A stretch of DNA of 23,168 nucleotides from Nemertoderma westbladi (lineage: Eukaryota > Xenacoelomorpha > Nemertodermatida > Nemertodermatidae): NCBI GenBank assembly GCA_032718475.1, contig JAUCBJ010006517.1, positions 1-23,168 of the forward strand. The letters are read 5' to 3'. The notes under the pieces were generated by a model that was not told the origin of the DNA, did no database searches, and worked only from the letters and a program-made list of their open reading frames with translations. Of the stretch, positions 1-8,609 are shown one piece after another. How positions within the stretch are numbered: position 1 is the stretch's first letter; each line of letters starts with the position of its first letter. The position numbers were made by a program, and so were the translations under genes.

Positions 1-254
1 AAACGACATACTGCACAACATATTAAATAAGACAATAAATAACATTTAGTTTCCTTAGTTAAATTTCATTAGGAGTATTTTTTAATACTCATTACAGTCA
101 TCAGTACTGCAGTAGCGAATCAACAAATAGTCAGCTCCATTATCAAGCCCATTTGCCACAAAGGTACAAATAATCGAGACACATCAATGAATTCGTTTCG
201 TACTTCGGTTGAGCGTTTAGATTTGTCATTCCAATATATTTGTCAAACCTAAAA
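1..254. other. AT-rich non-coding sequence
   Basis: No coding potential, terminal repeat or RNA gene was recognised. The stretch simply leads into the divergent satellite patch that begins at about 255. Confidence 0.5.
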
Positions 255-485
255 AATAATACTGTTATGATTAGACACTTGCGTTCTGTATATATTGTGG
301 TAATTAGACACTGAGTATTAATAACTACCGTACTGTATATTGTGGTAATTAGTTACTTGCGTTCTGTATATTGTGGTAATTAGATGCCATTGTAAAATAG
401 TATTGTGGTAATTAGATGCAGTGTAGTCTTGTGGTAAATAGACACTTGAGTTCTGTATATTGTGGTAATTAGATGCTGTTAAACA
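255..485. repeat. Divergent outlying patch of the 89-bp satellite
   Basis: This patch holds about seven spaced copies of the core TTGTGGTAATTAGA and its variants, with the same spacer words as the main array at 5515-7525 (ACACTTGCGTTCTGTAT, TGCCATTGTAAAATA, TGCAGTGTAGTC). The order of subunits is less regular than in the main array and includes a diverged stretch around 315-335. It lies about 5 kb upstream of the main array with the LTR element between them. It could be a remnant of one array split by insertion or an independent seed. The minus-strand ORF over it is just an open satellite frame and is not a gene. Confidence 0.8.
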
Positions 486-2229
486 ACCGCGACCCCTATA
501 CTGACAGCAGAACTGTTGAACAGACAAATACCCGACTTCTCTGCCAACCTAATGAGTTCTCGCCTAACCAAAAAGACACAAAGACTGCTCTACTATTAAG
601 TAAAGGGGATCAGGAGCATGCTATTACTAAATTGTAAAGGCTGCTAAATACAAAACCGCTACTTACCGTTGGATGGCGCTAATCTGCCGTCCGCTAATAT
701 ATTTTACTAAATTTACACGGCTCCTGCAAAATCGCTTGTTCCTTTCTCTACCGATCGCTCGATAGAGAGCTAACTGTTCGAATCTATGAGCCACGCAGGA
801 ATAACCAAAACAATAAACCCGAGTCGGCTCCCTAAGCTTACTTAAGACGAGTGCGAGGGGCTTTGCACTCAGAGTATTCTTACGCCTAATTTTACCACTA
901 TTGAAGCACGCTATTGCCTACGTCTTTTCTAATCGCAAATACTGGGGGTTCCCTAACGGAATGTGTGAATGCGAGAATATTTAAAATAATCAAAAAATTG
1001 GTACAGTACACTGTCTTTCGTAGGTGATACCGCTCTGGGTCTAAACTTGCCTGCAGCTGGCTTTAGGCCAGCAAACTACTAGTGTCTTGCGTACTGACTA
1101 CTGCGATCTAGCTTATTGCCCGCTAATGCAAATAACCGCTCAGCGTGAATAGTTTACGGTACTCTAAATTATTACCTTAGCTACTCTCCGCTATGCTGCG
1201 TACTAATTCTTAATTTTACTAATCAATTACAGTCACAAATATGTAACAGCGTACTAATTACTAAGAGTTCCAGAATGCGTAATTCTAATTTATTACACAA
1301 CAGGTTTCGCTAGTAATAGCCTAAAATGCCGTCAGTAATTATTTATCTATTTATCTATTTATCAGCTAATCAGTAATTATTTGTTGTAACTAAGAAATAG
1401 AAATCAATCAAAGAGAAAGGGGCGCCTACCTAAGCATTCGTAATCATAGGCACACTTCAGTAACACACCAATCAGCGTCAGCAATCACAGATCACAATAG
1501 CATAACTTGCAATTATACAATCCGCAATTATATAATTCGCAACGTAATAATTCGCAATTGACTAATTCGCAACTTACTGATTCGCAATCTACTGTAAGGT
1601 ATGCAGGCCCCTCCCGGGTACGTCTAGACTTCCTAACTAACCCAATTCCTGCCCCCTAATACTAAATAGAGACAAAACCTGGATCATCAGCCCCCTAATT
1701 ACCGTACCAGCGAGCGGTCTCTAACCTACAGTCCAAATTGCCCGACCACAACGTTGACCCCCGCCAGCGTTGCCCGCTTTTGAATCCTCCGCTCTCCCTT
1801 CGTCGCTAACCCCCCGATGCGCCCACCGCCTACTGGCACCTTAGCCCTCCATTTATGGAATAGCTACCGTAGCGGCGCATGTAAATCACAAGTCTGACAG
1901 TCTCAGAAATCCCGTAGGATTATTGCTTCGAAATAAATTACATAGAACCATTAACGAAAGAGGTAGAAATCATAGTTCCGGTTGTAATTAGCAGTAATCA
2001 ATAGGATTGATTGAGAAACACAGTTAAGAATAATAACACTAACGAATCATTCCAAGAAAATTAATCAAAGGGTAGAAATGCAGAAAATACGCACAAATTG
2101 TACTCCTAAACTTAACACAGAATAATGATATGGGGTTGGTGTTGTAGAGGAGTAGGATTGGATTGTACAGCTCTACCGGCAAACCGCCAATTTATAGTTG
2201 ATCCGAGAAGGATGATGCAATAAGGGTGA
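486..2229. other. 1.7-kb stretch with no recognised gene
   Basis: All frames are closed at short intervals and no domain was recognised. The stretch contains a 15-bp tandem repeat (1507-1594), a short ATTTATCT repeat at about 1340-1365, and a GC-richer block at about 1600-1860. Read on the minus strand, there is a TATA-like ACTATAAATTGG at about 2190-2200 just outside the LTR element. That could mark an older promoter or solo LTR, but no matching second copy was found in the window. The region is probably decayed transposon sequence. Confidence 0.45.
1507..1594. repeat. Six-copy 15-bp tandem repeat
   Basis: About six degenerate copies of a 15-bp unit of the form TTCGCAAnnnnnTAA follow one another. 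The constant part is TTCGCAA and the variable part is AT-rich. No coding or known regulatory role is evident. Confidence 0.75.
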
Positions 2230-2813
2230 TGTGACGGGATCCAAGAGGGATCCCGGTTTATCCGGTTTTGGTTCACGCGTCCCCGCCGTGCATAAAGAGT
2301 AAATGAGTTTGTGCTGTTTGTTGTATATAATATGATATGCAGATATAGATATAGATATGAGATAATATTGTCGTATATGGAAGGCGGGATACGGTAACTA
2401 AAGTCCCGGTCCTTCCCTATCTAAAACTATGGTAACCTAATCTAGCACCGGTATTGCACTGAGATAACTGAACTGGTATGATTACTGCCAAGTGGCTATA
2501 TTGCACGGTTGGCCTTGTTACTCTACCTAATCGATGCCTTTCCCCCCTCTGATTGGTTGATACCCTTGTTGGCGCCCTTTGGAGTGTTCCCGTTCACTCC
2601 ACCTATTCTCTCTGGGTTAGGGGTTTGGCCCCTGACCCTCATTGTGTGCTTCTCCTTCCCATTCTTATTGGGATGGCACGAGTTGGTTAATTACCCAATC
2701 TCGTGGCTCCCAATATTGCTTATCGGCTTATAACTTTATGGGGTGTTAGCGGGATTGAATAAGCTAACAGGTGATGCAATCGCTCTCCTATTGGCTCTCC
2801 AGTCCGCGCTAGC
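2230..2813 (-). repeat. Terminal direct repeat, 3' LTR in element orientation
   Basis: This copy is 584 bp long and near-identical to 4469-5052. Its first bases on the minus strand supply the TAG stop codon of the element ORF (2809-2811), so the ORF runs exactly into the repeat. Minus-strand CCAAT boxes lie at about 2550-2560 (CCAATCAGA) and about 2789-2796 (GCCAATAGG). TATA-like AT-rich stretches lie at about 2330-2365. The plus-strand 74-codon hydrophobic reading frame at 2509-2733 starts with TTG and is not treated as a gene. Confidence 0.75.
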
Positions 2814-4401
2814 CAGTCCAGTTTTGGGTCTGTCGTGCGGTCCCTGTAAGTGGGGTATTAATAAATGTATCCACGGCCCCTGGCTCCCCTAGAATACTCG
2901 AGCCAGTCCCGCTCTCAGACGTCCCCGCCCGCACCAGTTCCAGCTCGTGCATGCGTCTAATCCTATGTTCCCCAAGCTCACTTTGCCGTATCTTTAGTTC
3001 CTTTTGCTCTCGCTCAGCTTCTACCATTCTCCTCTCGCATTCCCGCGCGTCCCGCTCAGCTAGCTCTGCTATTCTCCTAGTGCTCTCCCTTCGCCTCACT
3101 TCACGCTCCTTACGTTCACTTTCCTTTCTCGCCTCATACTCCTTGCGTTCCGCCTCACGCTCCTTGCGTTCCTTTTCCCCTCTCGCCTCACGCTCCTTGC
3201 GTTCCCTTTCCTCTCTCGCCTCACGCTCCTTGCGTTCCCTTTCCTCTCTCGCCTCACGCTCCTTGCGTACCCTTTCCTCTCTCGCCTCACGCTCCCTACA
3301 CTCCTTTTCCTCTATTTCCTCATACTCCCTAAGGCTTCTCAAAGCCCTTTCGGCCTTCTCTCCGGTTTCTCTAATCAATGCCGCTTCCCTCTCTAGCCGC
3401 ATTCTCCCCTCCTCCAGCCGTTTATCCATTTCCTTCTGACCTTGCTCTACCAGGTTGAGACGGTACGCGGCACCTACCTCTCTCACCCGTCTTCCTTTCG
3501 CGGAGGATGTAGCAGACTTATCGGTTACGACGGACTCCCTCCGCCTTCCCGATCTACTAACTTTCCCCCGCTTCCCGGAACTTCCTCCGACCGATGAGGC
3601 CGAATCCTCGGGGTTAACCTCGGATTCGCCCCCTTCTGGTCCCCTCCAACCCACTAATTTTACTCCCCGGGCATCGACCAAGTATGGCCCTATGTACACT
3701 GACGCTACGCTAGGTTCCATACTCCCACATTCCCATAGTTCAAACAGTTCGCTAGCAACCCCTTTTTCTCTCTCCTCGGCTAGTTCTCTCTGCCCAAAAC
3801 GCATTAGGTAATTAAAGTGTCTATCCGACTCACCTCGTCGTTTCCTCAGTCTCACCTCGTCTATCTTCGCCCCTTCCTTCTTAGCGTCCTTTAGTAGTCT
3901 CTGGGTCGCGTTGTAGGCCTGTCGGAGTCGATCAGAAACCCCGACGTCCTCGTCGCCGATCTCTCTTCCGTCTCTCCGGGTCCGACGTCGTACCGGCGGC
4001 CCCACCGTTGCCGTTCCGGCGGGCCGTCCGTCGCCCTCGGCCTGTGGCTGGCCGGCGACATCGGTGCTGATATCTCCTTCGTCTCTCTGCGTCCGGGGCT
4101 GCACCGTCGGCCCCACCGTCGCCGTTTCGGTGGGCCGCTCGTCGCCCTCGGCCTGTGGCTGGCCGGCGACACCGGTGCGTCGACCCCCGTCCCGTGTCAA
4201 CTCGCCTCCTTCTCCCCCCATCTCGCTCTCCCTTCCTCTCGGCTCGACCTCGGGTTCCAGGCCCCCCTCGTCCTGAACTGCCGGATGACCCGTTACCGAT
4301 GGGTCCGGCGTCGTGGGCCTATATCGCCTGGTTGCGGCCTCGCGGATCGTTAGCTCTTCGTCCGGGGTCCGCGTCGGTGTTATCTCACCCGACTGACTCA
4401 T
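2809..4401 (-). CDS. Gag-like or unknown 530-residue charged coiled-coil protein of the LTR element
   Basis: The ORF starts with ATG at 4401, 67 bp inside the 5' repeat, and ends at a TAG at the edge of the 3' repeat. Residues about 1-150 are acidic, proline/arginine-rich and probably disordered, with two copies of a 37-residue unit beginning VAGQPQAEGD at about 78 and 115. Residues about 150-255 look like the only compact region (aromatic and hydrophobic residues such as HFNYLMRFGQ, ELFELWECG and SVYIGPYLVD). Residues about 320-488 are a long Glu/Arg coiled coil with repeated KEREAREER units of 13-14 residues. No CCHC knuckle or enzyme motif was seen. Position between LTRs suggests a Gag-type structural protein, but this is inferred from context and not from similarity I recognise. 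The intact frame and near-identical LTRs argue that it was recently functional. Confidence 0.6.
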   Translation of the reverse strand: MSQSGEITPTRTPDEELTIREAATRRYRPTTPDPSVTGHPAVQDEGGLEPEVEPRGRESEMGGEGGELTRDGGRRTGVAGQPQAEGDERPTETATVGPTVQPRTQRDEGDISTDVAGQPQAEGDGRPAGTATVGPPVRRRTRRDGREIGDEDVGVSDRLRQAYNATQRLLKDAKKEGAKIDEVRLRKRRGESDRHFNYLMRFGQRELAEEREKGVASELFELWECGSMEPSVASVYIGPYLVDARGVKLVGWRGPEGGESEVNPEDSASSVGGSSGKRGKVSRSGRRRESVVTDKSATSSAKGRRVREVGAAYRLNLVEQGQKEMDKRLEEGRMRLEREAALIRETGEKAERALRSLREYEEIEEKECREREAREERVRKEREAREERERKEREAREERERKEREARGEKERKEREAERKEYEARKESERKEREVRRRESTRRIAELAERDARECERRMVEAEREQKELKIRQSELGEHRIRRMHELELVRAGTSESGTGSSILGEPGAVDTFINTPLTGTARQTQNWTG

Positions 4402-4468
4402 CTTTCCTCTGCAAATTTGGTGGCTGGTGGTTACAGAGTTTATCTAGGGCGGCAGCTGGTTTAGTTAC

Positions 4469-5052
4469 TGTGACGGGATCCAAGAGGGATCCCGGTTTAT
4501 CCGGTTTTGGTTCACGCGTCCCCGCCGTGCATAAAGAGTAAATGAGTTTGTGCTGTTTGTTGTATATAATATGATATGCAGATATAGATATAGATATGAG
4601 ATAATATTGTCGTATATGGAAGGCGGGATACGGTAACTAAAGTCCCGGTCCTTCCCTATCTAAAACTATAGTAACCTAATCTAGCACCGGTATTGCACTG
4701 AGATAACTGAACTGGTATGATTACTGCCAAGTGGCTATATTGCACGGTTGGCCTTGTTACTCTACCTAATCAATGCCTTTCCCCCCTCTGATTGGTTGAT
4801 ACCCTTGTTGGCGCCCTTTGGAGTGTTCCCGTTCACTCCACCTATTCTCTCTGGGTTAGGGGTTTGGCCCCTGACCCTCATTGTGTGCTTCTCCTTCCCA
4901 TTCTTATTGGGATGGCACGAGTTGGTTAATTACCCAATCTCGTGGCTCCCAATATTGCTTATCGGCTTATAACTTTATGGGGTGTTAGCGGGATTGAATA
5001 AGCTAACAGGTGATGCAATCGCTCTCCTATTGGCTCTCCAGTCCGCGCTAGC
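4469..5052 (-). repeat. Terminal direct repeat, 5' LTR in element orientation
   Basis: This is the second 584-bp copy and would act as the promoter-bearing 5' LTR for the minus-strand ORF. From its start on the minus strand it shows GCCAATAGG within about 30 bases, then ATAAAGTTATAAG as a possible TATA element. An internal CCAATCAGA follows, and finally GGATCCCGTCACA at the inner edge. The same non-ATG plus-strand frame seen in the left copy recurs at 4748-4972 and is discounted. Confidence 0.75.
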
Positions 5053-5388
5053 ATTAGACCAACCTGGAAACAGTTAGTCCAATTAGAAAGCCGGATTGTG
5101 AACCTCAGGGCTTCCAAACCGCGAATTATTACCATATATGGTAATGGATCATGTCCCTTGCTGCGGAATGGTTAGGATTGCGTCCCTAGATGCTAGCCCT
5201 ATCGAAGCTAATAACAGCAAGCACATATCCAGGGTCCAACTGAACTTGCTACCCTGGAACTATCTACTTATATCTTAATACAAAATTACGTAGGTAGGGC
5301 TACATACTATACAAAATGGATGAGTTCAAAATATATGGGCGTTTCAGTTTCCTTATCTAAATATCACCTCGCTATTATGTCTTATCTA
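5053..5388. other. Non-coding spacer with a CArG-like palindrome
   Basis: No gene is visible. The stretch holds the 16-bp perfect palindrome TTACCATATATGGTAA at 5129-5144, which contains CCATATATGG, a match to the CArG consensus bound by SRF/MADS proteins. It also holds a 7-bp stem with a 15-base loop (CCAGGGT...ACCCTGG, about 5230-5258). There is no nearby gene to regulate, so chance or a transposon remnant is as likely as regulation. Confidence 0.4.
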
Positions 5389-5486
5389 AAATATTATACT
5401 GCATAACGGACTAATATTGCGTACAGTATAACGGACTAATATATTATACTGCATAATGAACCAATATATTATACTGTATAATGGCT
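5389..5486. repeat. Degenerate AT-rich tandem repeat
   Basis: About four imperfect copies of a ~25-bp unit built on ATATTATACTGCATAACGGAC follow one another directly before the satellite. It is distinct in sequence from the 89-bp satellite. Confidence 0.65.
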
Positions 5487-5514
5487 AATAATGTATACAG
5501 CGCCATATACCGTA

Positions 5515-6472
5515 ACAGATGCCATTGTAAAATAATATTGTGGTAATTAGATGCAGTGTAGTCTTGTGGTAAATAGACACTTGAGTTCTGTATATTGTGG
5601 TAATTAGATGCCAATGTAAAATAATATTGTGGTAATTAGATGCAGTGTAGTCTTGTGGTAAATAGACACTTGAGTTCTGTATATTGTGGTAATTAGATGC
5701 CATTGTAAAATAATATTGTGGTAATTAGATGCAGTGTAGTCTTGTGGAAAATAGACACTTGCGTTCTATATATTGTGGTAATTAGATGTCAATGTAAAAT
5801 AATATTGTGGCAATTAGATGCAGTGTAGTCTTGTGGTAAATAGACACTTGAGTTCTGTATATTGTGGTAATTAGATGCCATTGTAAAATAATATTGTGGT
5901 AATTAGATGCAGTGTAGTCTTGTGGTAAATAGACACTTGAGTTCTGTATATTGTGGTAATTAGATGCCATTGTAAAATAATATTGTGGTAATTAGATGCA
6001 GTGTAGTCTTGTGGAAAATAGACACTTGAGTTCTGTATATTGTGGTAATTAGATGCCATTGTAAAATAATATTGTGGTAATTAGATGCAGTGTAGTCTTG
6101 TGGTAAATAGACACTTGAGTTCTGTATATTGTGGTAATTAGATGCCATTGTAAAATAATATTGTGGTAATTAGATGCAGTGTAGTCTTGTGGTAAATAGA
6201 CACTTGAGTTCTGTATATTGTGGTAATTAGATGCCATTGTAAAATAATATTGTGGTAATTAGATGCAGTGTAGTCTTGTGGTAAATAGACACTTGAGTTC
6301 TGTATATTGTGGTAATTAGATGCCATTGTAAAATAATATTGTGGTATTTAGATGCAGTGTAGTCTTGTGGTAAATAGACACTTGCATTCTATATATTGTG
6401 CAGTTGTGGTAATTAGATGCCAATGTAAAATAATGTTGTGGTAATTAGATGCAGTGTAGTCTTGTGGTAAAT
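5515..6472. repeat. 89-bp satellite array, left block (about 11 units)
   Basis: The units repeat every 89 bp with very high identity between about 5770 and 6340. Each unit is a trimer of ~30-bp subunits that share TTGTGGTAATTAGA: one continues TGCCATTGTAAAATA, one TGCAGTGTAGTC, and one reads TTGTGGTAAATAGACACTTGAGTTCTGTAT. This is a small higher-order repeat. Open frames of 62 codons recur in it every 89 bp on the minus strand because the unit lacks stops over two periods; these are not genes. Edge units (5515-5770 and 6340-6472) are more diverged, as expected for an array homogenised in its middle. Confidence 0.92.
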
Positions 6473-7066
6473 GGATACATGACCGAACGTAATCAGGATC
6501 GAATGTAACATAGTTATTACGTATCGAACGTAACTGCAATTATGTTACATTGGATCCTATAACTATGTTACATTCGATCTACAAATTACTAAGCCCGAAT
6601 GTAACATTGCCATTTACAGATTTAAAGGAGCAGGTTACAGAGGCGCGTTGGGGGAACCAAAACAATAAACGAAAGTTAACACATGTTACAAGATTATGCA
6701 GGTTACTTTTATTTAAAGGCTGAAAGGAGCAGGTTACAGATGACAGAGGCGTGTTGGGGGAACCAAAACAATAAACGGAAGTTAACACATGTTTACAAGA
6801 TTATGCAGGTTACTTAATTGGGTCTTGGGTCTTTGTTTTGTACTCACCAACACCAAACTGTTTCTTCATGTAAGTAAACGAAGCATTTCATCGGTTAACT
6901 CCTGAAATCAAAACACAACTGAAATAAATGTATGTTACATTCGGTCTTAGTAATTTGTAGATCGAATGTAACATAGTTATAGGATCCAATGTAACATAAT
7001 TGAGGATACGTTCGATTCGTAAAAACTATGTTACGTTCGATCCTGATTACGTTCGGTCTGTCACCC
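6473..7066. mobile_element. 594-bp Mutator-like MITE inside the satellite
   Basis: The element has ~135-bp terminal inverted repeats (6473-6607 and 6932-7066), nearly identical apart from the outermost 8 bases, with the shared core GACCGAACGTAATCAGGATC. It is flanked by a 9-bp direct repeat GTGGTAAAT (6464-6472 and 7067-7075). That repeat reconstitutes the expected satellite sequence CTTGTGGTAAATAGAC when the insert is removed. Long TIRs with a 9-bp TSD are the signature of Mutator-like elements. There is no transposase ORF, so it is non-autonomous. The TIRs themselves contain several inverted and direct copies of ATGTAACAT-type words. The interior holds a tandem duplication. Confidence 0.85.
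6623..6816. repeat. Two-copy tandem duplication within the MITE
   Basis: Two ~90-bp copies (6623-6707 and 6723-6816) share AAAGGAGCAGGTTACAG, GTTGGGGGAACCAAAACAAT and AAGTTAACACATGTT. They differ by a 5-bp insertion (ATGAC) and a few substitutions. The word ACCAAAACAATAAAC also occurs at about 801-815, outside the element. Confidence 0.85.
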
Positions 7067-7525
7067 GTGGTAAATAGACACTTGCGTTCTGTATATTGTG
7101 GTAATTAGACGCCAATGTAAAATAATATTGTGGTAATTAGATGCAGTGTAGTCTTGTGGTAAATAGACACTTGAGTTCTGTATATTGTGGTAATTAGATG
7201 CCATTGTAAAATAATATTGTGGTAATTAGATGCAGTGTAGTCTTGTGGTAAATAGACACTTGCGTTCTATATATTGTGGTAATTAGATGCCAATGTAAAA
7301 TAATATTGTGGCAATTAGATGCAGTGTAGTCTTGTGGTAAATAGACACTTGCGTTCTATATATTGTGCAGTTGTGGTAATTAGACAGTTAGATGCCAATG
7401 TAAAATTAAAATAATATTGTGGTAATTAGATGCAGTGTAGTCTTGTGGTAAATAGACACTTGCGTTCTGTATATTGTGGTAATTAGACGCCAATGTAAAA
7501 TAATATTGTGGTAATTAGATGCCTC
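7067..7525. repeat. 89-bp satellite array, right block (about 5 units)
   Basis: This continues the array after the MITE. Units are less homogeneous than in the left block: variants GACGCCAATG and GCGTTCTATATATTG recur, and one unit carries a short internal duplication near 7370-7410. The repeat phase across 6472/7067 is continuous once the MITE and one TSD copy are removed. Confidence 0.9.
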
Positions 7526-7624
7526 TATCGAATTGTTGGGGTAGATTGCGGTAGATTGTGGTAGGTTGGGGTAGCAGGGTAGATTGTGGTAGGTTGGGGT
7601 AGGTTGTGGTAATTAGTAGGACCC
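7526..7624. repeat. Short GTAGATTGTGGTAGGTTGGG array ending in a TAGTAGGACCC terminus
   Basis: About eight alternations of GTAGATTGTGGTAG and GTTGGG-type words follow the satellite, then TTGTGGTAATTAGTAGGACCC closes the array at 7624. The last 11 bases, TAGTAGGACCC, equal the right terminus of the TSD-flanked element at 11442-11452. TTGTGGTAATTA is the satellite core. This therefore looks like one end of a DNA transposon whose subterminal repeats include the satellite. Its other end is not in the window. Confidence 0.65.
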
Positions 7625-7815
7625 CTGTAGGCCTAATCAGCAGATCAGTATTCCAGTATTCAGGTATTGCAGTACCGTAATTATAATTGTAATAGACACT
7701 CCAAATAACTGCACGACAAGCAGACAAGCAGACAAGTAAAAATGCATATAACTAACTGCACGCATAAAATATAATATAAATAAATAACACGAGGAAGAAA
7801 TGATGAAACCAAGTA
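7625..7815. other. Spacer between satellite end and pogo-like element
   Basis: No gene or repeat was recognised beyond a TAGGCCTA octamer (7628-7635). Minus-strand frames overlapping it have no recognisable features. Confidence 0.4.
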
Positions 7816-8609
7816 GGGGAAAGTGGGGGAAGTAGAATAATGGGGTAAGTGGAAACAACTGAAGCTGTGCGCTCACAATTATAGATATAAACTAAAAATT
7901 CCGAATTCCTAACATAGAATTAAATGGGGAACAAATTTTATATCGATTTCTTTTAGCTTTATTGAGAACTAAATGGTCAAATTTCAACTTGTTCAATCTT
8001 TGAATAAAAAATCAATTTTTTGATTATCTTTGTAAGATTTCATGTATGCAATTATGATAGTTTTTATGATCCCATTGTTGTATTAACTGGCTTATTTAAA
8101 AGGAAATTTTGTAATCTGTTCAGTTCTAATCTCATTTACATGATTTTATATTAACAAAATTGTCTTATATGAGTGATTAAAAAATGGGCCCTATTTTTAT
8201 GCTGTGGGGTAAGTAGAAACATGTACTAATGTCTCATTCATTACACCAAGCACAATGTCTAGCGTATTGTACTTTATTGATTTTTACTACCAGCAATACA
8301 GCAATATGTAAATAACACAAAACCAATAGTTAGGCCTACCGGTACTAGGTACCAGTAGCGTGTTAGATGACTAACGTTTTACCGTATGTAATCACATTTT
8401 AGAATATTTGCTATTATGATGGTGCTAAATATTGTAAACATAATTGAAATGAAGCATTTGTCAATAAATCAAAACCAATTTGACTAAATAGCTTTTGCTT
8501 TTATCTTTTATTGACTCTTAGCCTTCAATAGGTAGCCTGTTGGTTTGTTTTTCTCTGCATTTGCTGCCTGATAATTGGTTGTCCTTTTATTCGTCATCTG
8601 GCTATAATC

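Larger units (their letters stand above)
2230..5052 (-). mobile_element. Young LTR-type element with one gag-like ORF and no pol
   Basis: Two 584-bp direct repeats (2230-2813 and 4469-5052) flank a 1.65-kb interior that is almost filled by one minus-strand ORF. The repeats differ at only two positions that I could find, both G in the left copy and A in the right (about 2432 and 2535), so the insertion is recent. Read on the minus strand, the repeat ends in CACA, and the 5' copy begins TG if base 5053 is counted, giving the usual TG...CA form. The repeat carries CCAAT boxes in that orientation. The leader between the 5' repeat and the ATG is only 67 bp. No reverse transcriptase, integrase, protease or zinc knuckle is present, so any mobility would need enzymes from another element. 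I found no clear target-site duplication (flanks GGTGA and ATTAG), primer-binding site or purine tract. That leaves a non-LTR-mediated duplication as an alternative. Confidence 0.7.

Noticed and set aside
2509-2733. 74-codon hydrophobic frame in the LTR, repeated at 4748-4972
   Set aside because: It starts at TTG, lies antisense to the element ORF, and its two copies are explained by the LTR duplication. There is no evidence of coding.
2951-4541. Several plus-strand frames of 70-162 codons across the element ORF
   Set aside because: They are antisense shadows of the repetitive Arg/Glu-rich coding sequence (Ser/Leu-rich translations) and have no independent features.
5485-6326. Repeated 62-codon minus-strand frames (SNYHNIQNSSVYLPQDY)
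   Set aside because: These are an open frame of the 89-bp satellite recurring once per unit. It is not a protein family.
5515-7525. CRISPR-like array
   Set aside because: Regular ~30-bp repeats are present, but the intervening sequences are themselves repeated every 89 bp, and the host is an animal. This is a satellite.
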